Positions 22,044 through 34,900 of a DNA stretch of 64,000 bases are shown in pieces (position 1 is the stretch's first letter; every line of letters starts with the position of its first letter). The translations under genes and the position numbers were made by a program. This DNA comes from Tribonema minus. Lineage: Eukaryota > Sar > Xanthophyceae > Tribonematales > Tribonemataceae. Location of the stretch: the NCBI GenBank assembly GCA_017506865.1, contig JAFCMP010000165.1, forward strand, positions 62,001 to 126,000. The letters are read 5' to 3'. The notes under the pieces are model-generated. The model made no database searches and was not told where the DNA came from. It worked only from the letters and a program-made list of their open reading frames with translations.

Positions 22044-25000
22044 CTATTCATCCACAGGGATTAGCTCCTCAAGGGGGTCCTGCTCCTGAGGACCCCCCCG
22101 CCCCCCCCCCTGGCCATTCTGCCTCTTATCCAGCCACGTGTTGATCAGCTCGTAGCTCAAGAACATGATGGCGGTGTTGGGCACAACGCGCGCAACGTGC
22201 GTCCCCATTCCCGCATAGAGCCCCTTGCGCCCCTCCTCCTTCCCTATTAACATGATGCTCTGCCACATTCCAGTGTAGCGAAACACGCCGTTCTTGGCCT
22301 GTTCCCGGAGGCGCGTGCGGACCACTTCGTGGGGATATGTGGTAACTGTTGCTAGGAACTTGCACGCAGCTGCCCCTAGGAAGTACTGGTATGGCGGCAG
22401 TCTGTGTGCAACGAGCAAGGTGGCAGCAAGGGAGAACACATGTAGGAGATCAGCACACAATTTTTCAACTCAGTCGCCTGCACGACTTTTCGATTGGTGA
22501 AACACGGCAGATTTGATGTAGTCCTGAAGGACTGGGGTTTGTGCGTGAATGAAAAAACAGAAGCATGCAGCGTGTCCGTTTTCTTTGGCAGTGACATTCA
22601 TAGTCAGCCCTTCGTTGGCCGACGACCTCATAATGCTAGACACGGCTCATTGAATAGGTTGTCAACGACGAGACGCTTCATAGAGTTGTTGAGGATTGAA
22701 CAGTAGGGTAGACTCAAAATTGAGGGTTGGGTTAGGTTAAAGTTTTAGGGTAAGGGTCAGGGATAAAAAACTCACGAGGAGCATCGGGCACTCGGTAGTA
22801 GGGATATTGCAATGTGTGACGCTCACAATTACTGCTTCAATTTGGCCAACTTGAAGTTCTCGGCTGATCATGGTGCATCCGTCACCAAGCAGGAATGCGT
22901 TGCCATTCGCAAAGTAGGGGTCGTGCACGTACAGTGTCACCCTAACCCTATAACCCTAACCCTAACCCTAACCCTAACACACCTATCCATGACGGGAACT
23001 CCATTGGCGTTACAGTGCTGAGCGTGGCACACATCCACGTAGCACAACGCTTCACCTTCTCTGGGGTTACATTGGCGTAGGGTTCAGCATACATACATAG
23101 GGTTGAAGGTAGGGTATGTGCCTGTCGGTGGCAGGTATTCCATTGGCACGACAGGAGCGCCAGTGCTGAACACTGTTGGGCCAATGAAGCTCACCTGCTC
23201 AATAGTTGGGTTGAATTAATGAAGCATTGAGCATACTCCTAGTCTACGTGATTTTGAGTTGTAGGCTTGCTTGTACCACGCTCAATGAAGGTTCACCTTC
23301 AGTGTTGGGCATACTTGTGAGTAGTCTACATGGGTTAGAGCATGGCGCACCTCCAAGTAGCGCTTGACTTTGTAAGTGTAGGTTGATGTAGGGTTTGTTC
23401 ATGAGAAACCGCAGTTAGGGTACCGATCAGTGACGGGTACTCCGTTGGCGTGGCAGTGCTCAGCATGACGCACCTCAAAGCAGCACTTCATCTTCTCTAG
23501 GTGTGAACTGATGTACTTCGAAGTAGACCTACTCTATAAGGGATTGGAGCTAAGGTACCTATCGGTGACAGGTACTCCGTTGGCGTGGCGGTGCTCAGCA
23601 TGGCGCACCTCTAGGTAGCGCTTGACCACCTCTTACAGAAGGGTTCGTATAGTGTAGACTTGAGCAGTCCTCTGGTCTAGATTGGTTAGAGTCGTAGACT
23701 AAGTACTTGTAGTACCTATCTGTGACAGGTAATCCGTTGGCACGACAGTGCTCAGCATGGCGTGCCTCCAGGTGGCGCTTGAGCTTCTCATACGCCACAA
23801 ACTGTATGCACCCCTCGCTGCACCCCCAGTAGCTAGCGGACAACCCCTGCAATGACAGGTTGTGCAAGGACAGAGTGGTCGGCAAATGTCAGCAAAGCAC
23901 GGTAGCTATATAGCGGACAACCCCTGCAACGACAGCTTGTGCAAAGACATAGTGGTGGTGGGCACATGTCAGCAAAGCACAATAGCTACATAGCGGAACC
24001 CCTGCAACGACAGGTTGTGCAAAGACATAGTGGTCGGCAAATGTCAGCAAAGCACAGTAGTGGTGGGCACATGTCAGCAACTAAAAGTAGCTATATAGCG
24101 GACAACCCCTGCGATGGCAAGTTGTACAAGGATATAGTGGTGGTGAGCGCATGTCAGCAAAGCACAGTAGGTAGCGGACAAATTCTCCAATGGCAAGTCG
24201 TGCAAGGGTGTAGGGTGGGCACATGTCAGCATAGCACAGCACACCAAGTAGGTTGAAGGGGCCAAGTCGAGCGGATGTTGGCACATTGTCAACACGAGAA
24301 CTGACATGTTTTTACGAGCAGTGGCATGCGTCTAACAGTGTGGCTAGGGTTAGGGTCAGGGTTAGGGTTAGGGTTAACAACAGCCATCCACAACTTGAAC
24401 TTGCGCCGCCTGACAGCAGCACACAGAACTGAAGGTATGATAAGTTGGTGGGTATCTCAGCAAGTGAGCCCATGGATGCAATGGATGCAGCCATGGCTGA
24501 TCCTGTCATGGCGTAGCCTTCACTCACTTCTCATCCAACTTTCATGAGACACAAAACCTCTTGTCTGCCAGCAGGCCCAGCAATCCATTGATTGTGAAAA
24601 TAATAATTCAGCGCTATGCGCTACTTGTGCAGTGCAAAGTAATCAAAAGCATATCATGCCCCCTTTTCATCATTTTCAGCTGCCAGATGCCTGTACCTTT
24701 TACACGCCAAGGTACCCTGAGAGCACAAAACCCTCAAGAAAGATGCATACTCACCATGCAAGACCCACATCCTGGATAAGCCATGAACTGCATGCCCACT
24801 TCAACGCACTGTATTCTGTTTTGGCGCTGCTTGATAGCAAGAACGCATGCAACAGTCGGTGTAACTACCTTCTACCACATGCTAAATAAAGTACCTTCTG
24901 AATCATGCTAAATAAGACTTCAGGTCCGCGCTCGTACATACCTTATAAAACCCCCTCACACCCTCCTCCTTCAAGATGCTCTTGACAGCATGCCTGTAAC

Positions 25001-28000
25001 CCGTGTACGCCACCTGCCCCTTGGCCGCATTTGCCAGCAGCTGCATTCGCGTTTTCACCATCCTGCACACAGAGAGCGAAGAGGCAGTCGATTGTTACGT
25101 ACATGGCATAGAGTGAAGAAGCACTCATGCTAATCTGCATGGACCAGACAAATCCTTGTGACCGATGGCGCTTAAAGTTGAAGTACATTGTGATTATGTG
25201 ACACACAGTTTGTGAACAGATCTTTGCAAGAAGATATGCACATGGGCACCTGTACAAACCGGCACGCACAACACAAACTGTTGGTAAAGGTTTCAGGTCA
25301 AATGCACATATACTGTGGGCTGGAACATGACTTCTTTCATGGCATGCAAACTCGCCAAAAACAGTTAAACCAACCCTAACTCTACATGATTTCAGAACCT
25401 GCCCACACTAGAATGCAGATGTGGCCTGCCGAAGGACTCCAAGTGCAAATATGCCCTGATGACAACATGTACGTAGGAAGGTACATGCATCATCGATATG
25501 TACCTGATTTTTGCGAAGCTGTTGTATGTGTCTGTAAGCATAGTGAACTGGTCCATGTCGCTATATATCTATACATGCATGCACACAACACAAACGCCAG
25601 AAAAGCACCAGCAGCAGGCATACCGGCAAAGTCTACAAGCTCCAGCTCTCTCTTAGCCTAACCCTAACCCTAACCCTAACCCTAACCCTAACCCTAACTC
25701 ATGGCAAGACAGCATGACTGTCGTGTGATGAAACTACCTGAAGTATGCCAACGGGTAAACCAGTTCAAGTAGGGTGAAAACCAACTTGAACTTTGTGGTA
25801 AGTCAGGCACCAGGCTCACCATATAGGGTTAGTGATAGTGTTTGACACCATGCCCGCTGCAAACCCAGCCCCAATGTGTGTGAGCGTCCCATCGCCCAAC
25901 CTGCAATACGCCACGCGAAATCATGCATAGGCATGATTAACAAACAGGCATGCACACACACATCAAGTGTAGGTGTAGTTGAAGGTCTTGAGACCCAACC
26001 TGAAACACGCCATACGGAATCATGCACAGGCACCAAACATGCGTGCAACGAACACACAACATATAGTTGAAGATCTGAGTGTACTGCAATGAGTCGCCGC
26101 TTGCAGGTGTGATACTTCAGGTACAATTTGAAGTGCAATGCAGGCCCCAGCTACATAGTGAACACCAAGCACGACAAGCATCAGAAAGGACCAGAGCTTT
26201 GCGCTGATATATGGCCTCCGACTGCCAAGATAATACAGGGTCGTGCCTGACAGTGGTATGCAAATGCACTGCACCAATGAAAGCCGTGCGTCGTAGAATG
26301 TAAATTGCATGGGCAGATGCGTAGACCAGATGTCACACATTCATGTGTGAAAGCTCATGCAGCAACAGCAAGAAGATAACACCACAACACCTGTCCCTGA
26401 CCCAATGCTTGCCATGAAGCCGCTCTGTGACTGTTTCTTCGGACTCCAACTTTGATTGACGGAGTTTGCTGAAGTCAAAACCAAACTACACCGCACCACC
26501 TATCACGAAATATACTACAAGAGGTATCAATGTCAGCACTGAGGTCAAACACCAATCTCACTTACCTCGGTGTCAGGACCCGTTTTGTGCTCTCATATGC
26601 CCAAAAGTACGTGGCTCTGCTTGGGAAAATCCCCAGGAGAGTGGGACTGAGCCCCCTGAAAAAACCCTTTACCCCCTCCAATCGCGCAATGTCCTTCGCA
26701 ATGACCATGGGATTTGCCGAGCCGCCGTTGCTGGATTGAAGTTGCATTTTGACAACTTCAATTGGGCACGTGAGCGTGCTGCACAGAATCAAGAGCGGTG
26801 GCGGCAATAGCAACAGAATGAGGGCATGGGACGGCACGAAGTCAGAAAGCGCGTGTGACAGGTGGTCGAACATGGCGCTTTATTGTTGTCGACTTCATTG
26901 TCATTAGGTGCCTAGCGCTGCTTTGGGCAAATTTGTGGCCGTGAAGCTGCTTCTCAGCTGCTACGACAGATCACCAAGCATTCCCTGTTATTGCACTCGA
27001 CAGATGCTTGCAAAAGACTGAATGAGATCAGTGTCTCAGATCACACATCTCAGTGCACTGATGATGGTAAAATTCCCGCGCTGCATCCACTTACATTGGG
27101 AAGATGTGGTATTTTAGATACCGCTGTAAGGGACTTGAGGCTACTTCTACATAACATTTACTACTTGCTGAGTCCATTGACTTCACTACCTGTTTGAGTC
27201 AGATCTTGCCACAAGACATGATGCTTTGATTCGGAAGCATGATATTGTAATCAGTCGACAGATTTTGCATTGCAAGTTAATGATTTCAGCAACACAACCT
27301 CAGCTGAGCCTTGTCTACAGGTCTTGAACATGTGCTGGCACGTCTCAGCTTCAGACACTAAAGCATGCTGGACAATCAAAAAGCACATCTGGCTGCTTTT
27401 GAAGTCGGAACAGAATTGAATGCACATGGTCGACGTCGACGTCGACCTTGTACAACTTCAACATTGCAACTTTAACTGATACTGGCCGATATGCACGCGC
27501 CACAGTCACTCCGTGCCAACATGGTAGTCGTGACACTGATTTACATACATACCACATGTTCAGCAGGGCTGTAAAAATGCAAGACAAGGGTTGCCTGCAA
27601 ATAGTGGCTGATGCGCATGTTAGCCATGTGGTGACCGACGCAATGGCAAGTCGGAGAGAGTGCTTTTGTTAATCAAAGTGTAATGGCTCATGGTATGTCG
27701 CTTTGCAATGTAAGGCGCAACACCCAAGTTCTCTCTGATGCATGAATATCTGCAGGTGAGTCAAGCAACTGCTGCGGAAAATAAAGATGCATTGTTGCAC
27801 GCAAACATGTCATGCGATGCATGCATGATTCTAATACCTGCTTGATCACTGCGAAGTTGCCGAAAACCTTATTGTTAGTATCACTGCACTGTGAAGGTGC
27901 CATCAACCAGCCCAGATGGCTCACGCCACAAGCACACCAGCCAGGGAAACAGTAGTGCAGTTGAATCTGCGACGCAGCGACGGCCCACAATATCTGCCAC

Positions 28001-28564
28001 CTGTTAAGGCTGGCTTGACGGTTAAGCTGGCTTGGCGGTTGACATTCTTTTGGACATTCCTGCAACACATAAATGCCCCAACATATGCTATTGAGATGAA
28101 TCCATAATCGGTAGCCTCTGCCGTGCTCCGAGATTCGTGAAAGTGAAGTTGAAGAAAACTGGAACCGCACAAATGCGAACGCTTGCACATGAGCTCGGTT
28201 GCACATGAGCTCGGTGACTGTACCTGCTGATGCTGCCCGCCAATCCTCCGGCTATGAGCGAGTACAGCTGGTTCCTGTTGGTGCTTTGCTTTGCAGCCGG
28301 CGCCGCTGGTTTGCCCACCGCAGATCCAGAGCTCCTGCTCCTGCCACGCGCTGCCATGACCCTAGTGTAACCGGGCCCATTTGCAACAGAGCCAGGCATC
28401 CTCAGCCGTTCCCGCCTGGCTCCCAAGGCGCTGGTATGCCCTGTACGGACGCCTATCGCCTCTGACTTACAGCCCAGAAAGGCCAGGAGGGCCAGCGTGA
28501 CGCAGACCCGGGACAGCAGCAACGGGCGGGCTGCCGGCGCTTGCCGCCGGTGCGAGCTCGCCAT
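22044..28564 (-). CDS. Mitochondrial pyrimidine-nucleotide carrier, SLC25A33/36 (Rim2) type
   Basis: Six exons: 28564-28224, 26778-26566, 25900-25820, 25062-24942, 23846-23716, 22401-22044; 414 residues, all GT-AG, phases consistent. The three carrier signatures are CPIEVVKMQLQ, NPIWMVKTRMQ and YPHEVVRTRLREQ; the last two, together with GLSASYWGCSEGCIQFVAYE and VPNTAIMFLSYEL, match the pyrimidine-nucleotide carrier subgroup. The first repeat opens with QLYSLIAGGLAGSIS split across exons 1 and 2. The N-terminus has a ~100-residue extension with a hydrophobic segment (VCVTLALLAFLG) before the carrier core, unusual for the family. An upstream in-frame ATG exists at 28573. Expected role: exchange of pyrimidine (deoxy)nucleotides across the mitochondrial inner membrane. 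Introns 2, 4 and 5 contain copies of exon edges (separate entries). The gene is head to head with the ATPase gene at 28971. Confidence 0.92.
22938..22979. repeat. Interstitial telomere-like tract, CCCTAA type
   Basis: Six near-perfect CCCTAA units, one interrupted by TATAA, inside carrier intron 5 next to the junction-copy array. Confidence 0.85.
22980..23640 (-). repeat. Tandem copies of exon-5 end plus 5' splice site (carrier intron 5)
   Basis: The real exon 5 ends at 23716 with ...RHAEHCRANGLPVTDR then GTACT. Downstream in the intron the same exon end recurs at about 23640-23560, 23512-23428, 23165-23110 and 23060-22985. The two nearest copies are open and read RHAEHRHANGVPVTDR and RHAEHCHANGVPVTDR, each followed at the same position by GTACC. 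The two distant copies are shorter or carry an indel. Similarity falls with distance from the true exon. Only the 3' half of the exon plus donor is copied, not the acceptor. Confidence 0.85.
23920..24260 (-). repeat. Tandem copies of 3' splice site plus exon-5 start (carrier intron 4)
   Basis: The true acceptor at 23847-23848 is preceded by TTGTGCAACCTGTCATTGCA-type sequence on the coding strand and followed by GGGTTGTCCGCTA. Four further units follow upstream, centred near 23930, 24005, 24110 and 24190, with 75-105 bp spacing. Three of them keep the CTGTCGTTGCAG or close acceptor and the GGGTTGTCCGCTAT exon start; the farthest is most changed. Confidence 0.85.
24330..24378. repeat. Interstitial telomere-like tract, TTAGGG type
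   Basis: About five units of GGTTAGG with single changes, inside carrier intron 4, ending in GGGTTAACAACAG. Part of a family of such tracts through the window. Confidence 0.8.
25657..25699. repeat. Interstitial telomere-like tract, CCCTAA type
   Basis: The longest such tract in the window: about seven uninterrupted CCCTAA units inside carrier intron 3. Confidence 0.9.
25985..26040 (-). repeat. Copy of 3' splice-site region of carrier exon 3
   Basis: The plus-strand string CCCAACCTGAAACACGCC and the following ATCATGCACAGGCA at about 25996-26032 parallel CCCAACCTGCAATACGCC and ATCATGCATAGGCA at the real acceptor (25896-25935). The copy has lost the exact CAG because of a C-to-A change, so it should be inactive. 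Confidence 0.75.
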
Positions 28565-28970
28565 TTTTATCACCTATCAGCCGCTGTTGGCTCGCCGGCA
28601 GTACGTGTTGCGCTGTGCACGTGTACTGCACACACAGTTCATGTACTTCAACACAAAGTTGATGTTTGCATGCTGAGAACTCAGGCACTGGGCGAGTTCT
28701 GCAAGCTACCAGTTGTAGCGGGAAGGGATTCTGTCGCACGTGCGTGCGCCGCGCTGGAGCGGCGGCAGTAGAGAGGGGGAGACCATACGTGTGAGCAGGT
28801 CGACACGGAGCTTTGCGGTGCGGGAAAGGCTGGAGTTAGTGGTCAGCCGTGACTGTGCCGTGCCTTAGCCGTGCCTACGACCGCCAATTGAAAGGCACGA
28901 GCGACGCTCACTAGCAGCAGCATCTTCTTGAGACCCTCAACTGGCATCACAAACCGTGTGGTGTGTTTAG
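28565..28970. promoter_or_regulatory. Divergent intergenic region between carrier and ATPase genes
   Basis: Only 406 bp separate the two head-to-head start codons, so both promoters and 5' leaders must lie here or overlap. The middle is GC-rich (around 28745-28775). No TATA box is obvious. Co-regulation of the two genes is possible but not shown by the sequence. Confidence 0.5.
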
Positions 28971-31900
28971 ATGCAAGTAGCCAATGGGGCGACCCTGGCG
29001 GAGTGGCAAGAGCGCTTGCGGGCGGTCGTCTTGGCCGCTGGTGCCACCGGCATGTTCATAGCTACCGTGCCGGCGCATGTGCAGATCAGGGGTCAGCCTC
29101 TGAGCAAAGCCGCCTGCACGGAGTTGATCGGCACCAACATTTCAGGGTTCATCAAAAGAGACCCTCTCCTGGAAATCGTGGAAAACCACGTTGTCGTGCA
29201 CCGCAACTTCGTCGCAGGTCCTGCTGCGCTGCCGCCGCAGGCATCGCCGCCTCCCGTATCACAGTACTCAACCATCACCGCGCAGATCGCGCAGCTCAGC
29301 GCTGACGACGCAGCCGCAGCGCCTCTCGGCAATCCTGCACAGCAGCAGCAACAGTATCAGTACCAGCAGCAGCAGCAGCAACACCAAGCCGTCGTGGCGA
29401 TGCGCTCCGCGGCGGGCGCGACCTTTGCGCAGTGGCAGCAGGCGCTGCGCAGCGCTGCTCTCGCTGGCGGCCCCTCGGGCATCCTCCTGGCCAAGGTTCC
29501 GTCGCTGGTGCGCATCGGCGGCAGCGCGCTCAACAACAGCGTCGCCAAGCAGCTGCTGCTCCTGCCCGCCAAGAACCCACTGTCGGAGTTTGTGCGCCGC
29601 GATCCCATGCTCGATCTCAAAACAGGTGATGACGCTCAGTCAACGGCCAGCCGCATCGTCCACAAGCAGAGCGGCGCCGCGCCTGCTGCCGCGCGCGCAG
29701 CACCAACTTCAAGTTTTACTACTTCCACCGCAGACCCTCCGGCTGCGAGCGCTGCCCTTGCGGCCACGAGCCCGCCCAAAACTTCGCTTGTGAGCTACAA
29801 GGCGGCCGTTCAGCAGCAGCTGCCCATGTCGGCGCCGTCGGCGGCGGCGGAGGCGGCGGCGGCGGCAGCGGCGGTCGCACAAGCGTTCAGGCCGGCTGCG
29901 CAGCCGCCTGCGGTGGCGCCGCTGCCGCAGCAGGCGCCGCCGCCGCAGCCTGCGGCAGCTTTCAGCCCGTTTGCGCAGCAGGCTGTCAAGCCGCCAGCGA
30001 ACATCATGCCGCTGATAGCTGCGGTGGCGAAGAACCCGGGGAACATGAGCATTGCTGCCACGAAGCAGAAGATATTTGACGGCGTCGCGGCGACGGTGCA
30101 GGCAGCGGGCACGGCGGGGGTGACGGTGAAGGAGCTGCGGGGCAGGGGTATGAATGTATCGGTGGCGGCGTGTAACGCCCTGGGCTATGAGAACTACAAG
30201 GCGCTGCTGAGCGATCATCCCAAGTTGAGGTTAGTGCCTGAAGTTGGGGTTGAAGTTGCGGTAACTTGATGTTAGTACTTGAAGTTGTGGTGAGCTTGCG
30301 GCGGCGGCACTCGAATTTAGTATTTAGGTTAGGGTCTCTGGTAGAGACAGAGGCAATAGCATCAAGATCTAAATATGCATACACTGAGTCAAGGCCATGT
30401 AATGAAGACTGTATTACCTAGCGATCATTTGGTGGACACACCGTTGACTGTGCAAGTAAAAGAGTCAGAATTTGCTATCGTCTATGGTCATACATACCCT
30501 TGGCTGCCTACGGAAAAGAGTCAGAATCATATGGTTGTTGTTGTTGATGGGCCTGCAGTGTGACCACTATTGACTGACCAATATTGTCTTGTCAGCAATT
30601 TGACGAGGCGTCATTAATTGCGCTTCTCTTTGGCCAAATTGCAGTTAGGGAAGCATAGCTCAGAGATCTGAGCGAGGGTGTGGAACTGTGGTCGGCAATG
30701 AGTCCCTCGCTTGAGTCACTCAGGGTTGTGTCCTTAAGACTATGTTCAAGTTGAAGTTTTTGATCAGCAGCTTGCAAGTCAGCTGTGTCAACATGGCACA
30801 TCATGTACCATAGTACAGACTCTGCCTTTGTGATGCTGCATTTGAAGAGGTTGAGTTTAAATATGGCCTGTGTGTATTGACGGTCTGGATAGCAAGTTTT
30901 TACTTTGATACAACTTCAATTCTGTTGTGTTCAGCCATGACCTTGTGTGTAATCAGTGCATGCGGCTGCCACAGCCAGGGCATAATTGACCTTAATTTGT
31001 GAATTTGCATAAAGTACAAAAACATCTGCAATTCATTACTTGGCATGTTAGTGCTGATCGCAACTCAGCAACATAGCGCCACGTAGTTTTTGTGTGTCCC
31101 TCTGCATGCGGGTACTCGCTCGGCGCTCGTTCTGACAGCAGCTCCAGACACAATTGCAGCAGCGATTTCGTGATGACAGCGGATGAGGACCTCACGTCAT
31201 CCTTAATTGTCTTCCTGCGCATCATGCTCCTGATCCACCTCTTGCGGACCACATCTTGTTGGCGCCACAGAGCCACTCAGTAGAAATCAATCAGTGAGAT
31301 TGCCACTCAAGTTGCTGCACTTGAGGGGCAGATGTGCTACACTGCACCTCCTCATCACTTGCGGGTCAGGACTGATAAAGGCTAGGTTTTTCACATTAGG
31401 GGTATGTATGCTGTACTACACCTCATCACCGCACCAATGCGTGCCCGCCTTGCAGGGACGTTGGCTTCAACCGCTATGTGCACATCAGCACGCTGCCAAC
31501 AGCACCGCTGTTCCCTGCGGCTGCGCCCACCAACTTCAACAACGACTTCAATAGCAGCAGCACTCAGGCGACGGCTGCCGCAGCTCACACCCCGTCTCCG
31601 CCGTTGCAACCGGTGGCGCAGCCTGCCGCTGCTGCGCCTGCCGCTGCTGGTTATGCAATCAATGGCAGCAGCAGCAGCAGCAGCGGTGCTGAGCAACAGC
31701 AATCTAGCATTATCCATCAGCAGCAGCAGCAGCAGCAGCAGCAGTGGCAGCAGCAGCAAGAGCAGCAGCAGGAGCAGCAGCGGCAGCAGCAGGAGCAGCA
31801 GCTGCTGCTGCAGCTGCAGCAGGAGGGGCAGCAGCTGCTGCAGCAACAGCAGCAGGAGGGGCAGCAGCTGCTGCAGCAGCAGCAGTGGCAGCAGCAGCAG

Positions 31901-34900
31901 CAACTGCAGGAGCCGTGGAGCATCAAGGGGGAGTACGCGCAGGGGGGCGGCGAAGCGGAGGACGACACACGCGAAGTCAACTTCAACAGTGACGCTCAGT
32001 TCAACAGCGATCAGGACACGGGCTGGGCGTCCGATGACGAAGGCGCAGCGGGGTATGAGGGCAACAATGACAACGATGACGCCTCGCAGTTCTCGCTGGG
32101 CAGCTTTGGCAGAGTTGTAGGCGGCGGCGGTGGCAGCAGCGGCAGTGCAGATGGGGTTGGGCTCGTTCACTCTTTAAACGGCAGGCCAGCTGTGCTCATT
32201 GGCAAGAGCAACGGTGCTGCGAAGGGGCTATCGCAGGGCGCAGCGGCGGCGGCTGCGGCGGCGCGGCAGCAGCACCAGCTGCTCGCCACGATCCACGAGC
32301 AGCAGCAGCTGCTGCAGCAGGAGCGGCAGCAGCTGGCGCAGCAGCAGCAGCAGTTGCAGCAGCAGCAGCAGCAGCGGCAGCGCCAGTTCGTCCCGCAGTA
32401 CGTGCCGGCGCGCGCGGCGTACAGCACCTCTGCCGCTGTCGCAGACGGCGACAGCGAATTTCAACTTCAACGTAACAGCGAGCACTTTCAAGTCGATGTG
32501 CCCGACGCGCACGACAACAGCCCCCTCGCGGACCTGGTCCTCTCCAACGAGGACCCGCTTGACGGCTGTGCGCGTCGGCCGTCGCTGTTTGGCGACAGCA
32601 CGCGCCGCTCTCGTCTGGTGTCGCAGTGGGGGTTGCTGGGAATGGAGTATGGATACGCTTACACGGGCGGAGGGGGGGCGGGCGGGGGGGGGCAGCGCCG
32701 CGTGTACCTCAACACGGAGGATCCGTTCTGCTTGGTCACGGTGGGGGTGCAGGTGAGCTAACCCTAAACCCTAACCCTAAGTGAGGCGTGCGCAGCAGGG
32801 GTATGTATGTATGCACGTAACTCTGGGTGTATTTATCAGCATTTGGCGGCAGGTTGCGGCTGCGTCTGTGTGTGCGATTGTGCGCGAAGAAGAGGAAGGG
32901 ATTGGCGTCAGGTGCAGGCGCAGGTGAAGAATGCAACAGTATTCGTTTCTCAGTGCTGAAGACTCCTTGCAATGGGTGACAGCAGAAGTAGGGTTGCAAG
33001 TGCTAGGGGTAGGGCGGGGATTGGGAGGCGCGCTTGTCCCTGTTCAGGGTTAGGGTGAGAGCAAGGGTTTATGTTTCCAATGAGGATGGCCAGTGGTGCA
33101 TGCCACGAAGTCTGATTGCTGTGCTGCCTGGCACTGTGTCATATGTATGAACACACCAACCACATACTGCCATACCTACATGTGTGTGCAGTTTTTTCCC
33201 ATATACATAGCACGTCGGTTCTGCCCTTGATTTTCATCGACCCTTTGCTCTCTACGCCCGCCTCCCAGGGCTCCGGAAAAAGCCACTCAGTGGGCACCGT
33301 AGTGGAAAACTGCCTGTTGCAGTGCCCAGGCATTAGCCACACTGGCGGCCATCCGATGGCTACGCTGGTCATGCACTATGATCAGGATCCAGAGAGCGTG
33401 TGCGAGCTGACTACGCTCACGCAGCCTGACACGGCGCTCAACGTGCGGATGGGAGGTGAGTTGAAGTTGAAAGTGATGTTTTGCCAGTGACTCGCACGCA
33501 GTGACTCTCACGCAGTAACTCTCACGCAGCCTGACACAGCGCTTGACATGCAGATAGGAGGTGAATTGGAGTTAAAGCGAAGTCTGTGAACTGTTACCAG
33601 TGACTCTCACGCAGCCTGACACGGCACTCAACGTGCGGATGGGAGGTGAGTTGAAGTTTGTAGTTGATGGCTGTGAACTGTCAGCCACAACAAGCCAGAT
33701 TTGCGGACAATATTCGCCAGTGACTCTCTCACACGGCGCTCATTTTGCGTATGAGTGGTGAATTGAAGTTGAAAAGAAAGTGGTTGTGAAGTGTCGCCAG
33801 TGACTCTCACACAGCCTGACATGGCGCTTAACGTTCAGATGGGCGGTGAGTTGAAGATGATGTTGTGTCCGTGAACTGTCTTCAGTCACTCTCGTATAGC
33901 CTGACTCTGCGCTCGATGCGCGGATGGTAGGCAAGCATAACTTGAAGTTGACGTAAGGAACGTTTTGTCAGAGCGGATGACAACGCTCATGCAGCACGAC
34001 ACAGCGCTCAAGCCTACACACTCCGGCAAGTCAGAGGAAGTTGAAGTATGTAAGTGCTGACCTAAGCTAGTATCAATGGTGCAGCCCGCTGCAGTCCCAA
34101 CGTGCGAAACGGGAGGTCAGTTGGGCTACGTAACTGTCACGCTGCCATGTACGGCATTTAACATGCAGCGTAAGGTCTGCTGATGTTCAATTTGAAGTGT
34201 GCATTTGTCAGCGCCATCGAGCAGTGAGCCTGCGATTTGAAGCATGGCTCATATGTGCAGTTGTTGTACGCAAATGGTACACTTTGCTGGGGTCAGGTTT
34301 ATGAATGTGTGTGCTGTGTGGTCATGTTGAACTGTGATTGATGAACCGCAGTGTGCAGTGCGCTGTGGCTCATGTCTCAGTCGTCAACATCCCCCTTCAA
34401 ATGGGGTCTGCATGACATTAGAGACATGATTAAATGATGATTGCGCAGCGCAAAATGGCAGCGCGCTCAATGCACATAGGTTTGGCCATTCTAGCATTGC
34501 TAGCCATTTAGCCTATTCAAAAGCTATGAGGTGTCGTTCATACTTCGACGTATTTGTTCTTGTTGAAGTTTTCACCACTTGGGGTACAGTTGCGCTTCAC
34601 TCTACACATCAACTGGCAAATGATGGTGTCTTTGCAGTGTGGCTCTGCCTCTGCCGCTGCACTGCTGCAGTGGTCACTGCACCACCATATTGTCTCGTGT
34701 CCTTCACGTGGGTAGTGTGCATGTGACATGTTGCAGGACGCGGCATGCTCAACATGACCATATGCATGACCTTGAACGGTTTATGCAATACTTCGAATCA
34801 ATTTTTTCACCGTTTCTTGTCCCTCATGTGTGCGCGCTGACGTCGCAGAAGGCATGCCAAGTGGCATGGTCAGCGTGACCTACCCCAACCCTTAGTCTCT

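Noticed and set aside
23920-24260. CRISPR-like regularly spaced repeats
   Set aside because: Units are direct tandem copies of a splice acceptor region that decay with distance, with no constant repeat plus unique spacer pattern, in a eukaryotic intron.
25657-25699. True chromosome end
   Set aside because: The tract is only about seven units and is flanked on both sides by exons of one gene, so it is interstitial.
27425-27448. GTCGAC triple string as a regulatory palindrome
   Set aside because: Three GTCGAC units in a row are self-complementary, but they lie within carrier intron 1 with no other supporting context; too little to call a site.
31391-32170. Minus-strand poly-Leu frame and other frames over the CAG block
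   Set aside because: Reverse or shifted reading of the polyglutamine microsatellite in ATPase exon 2.
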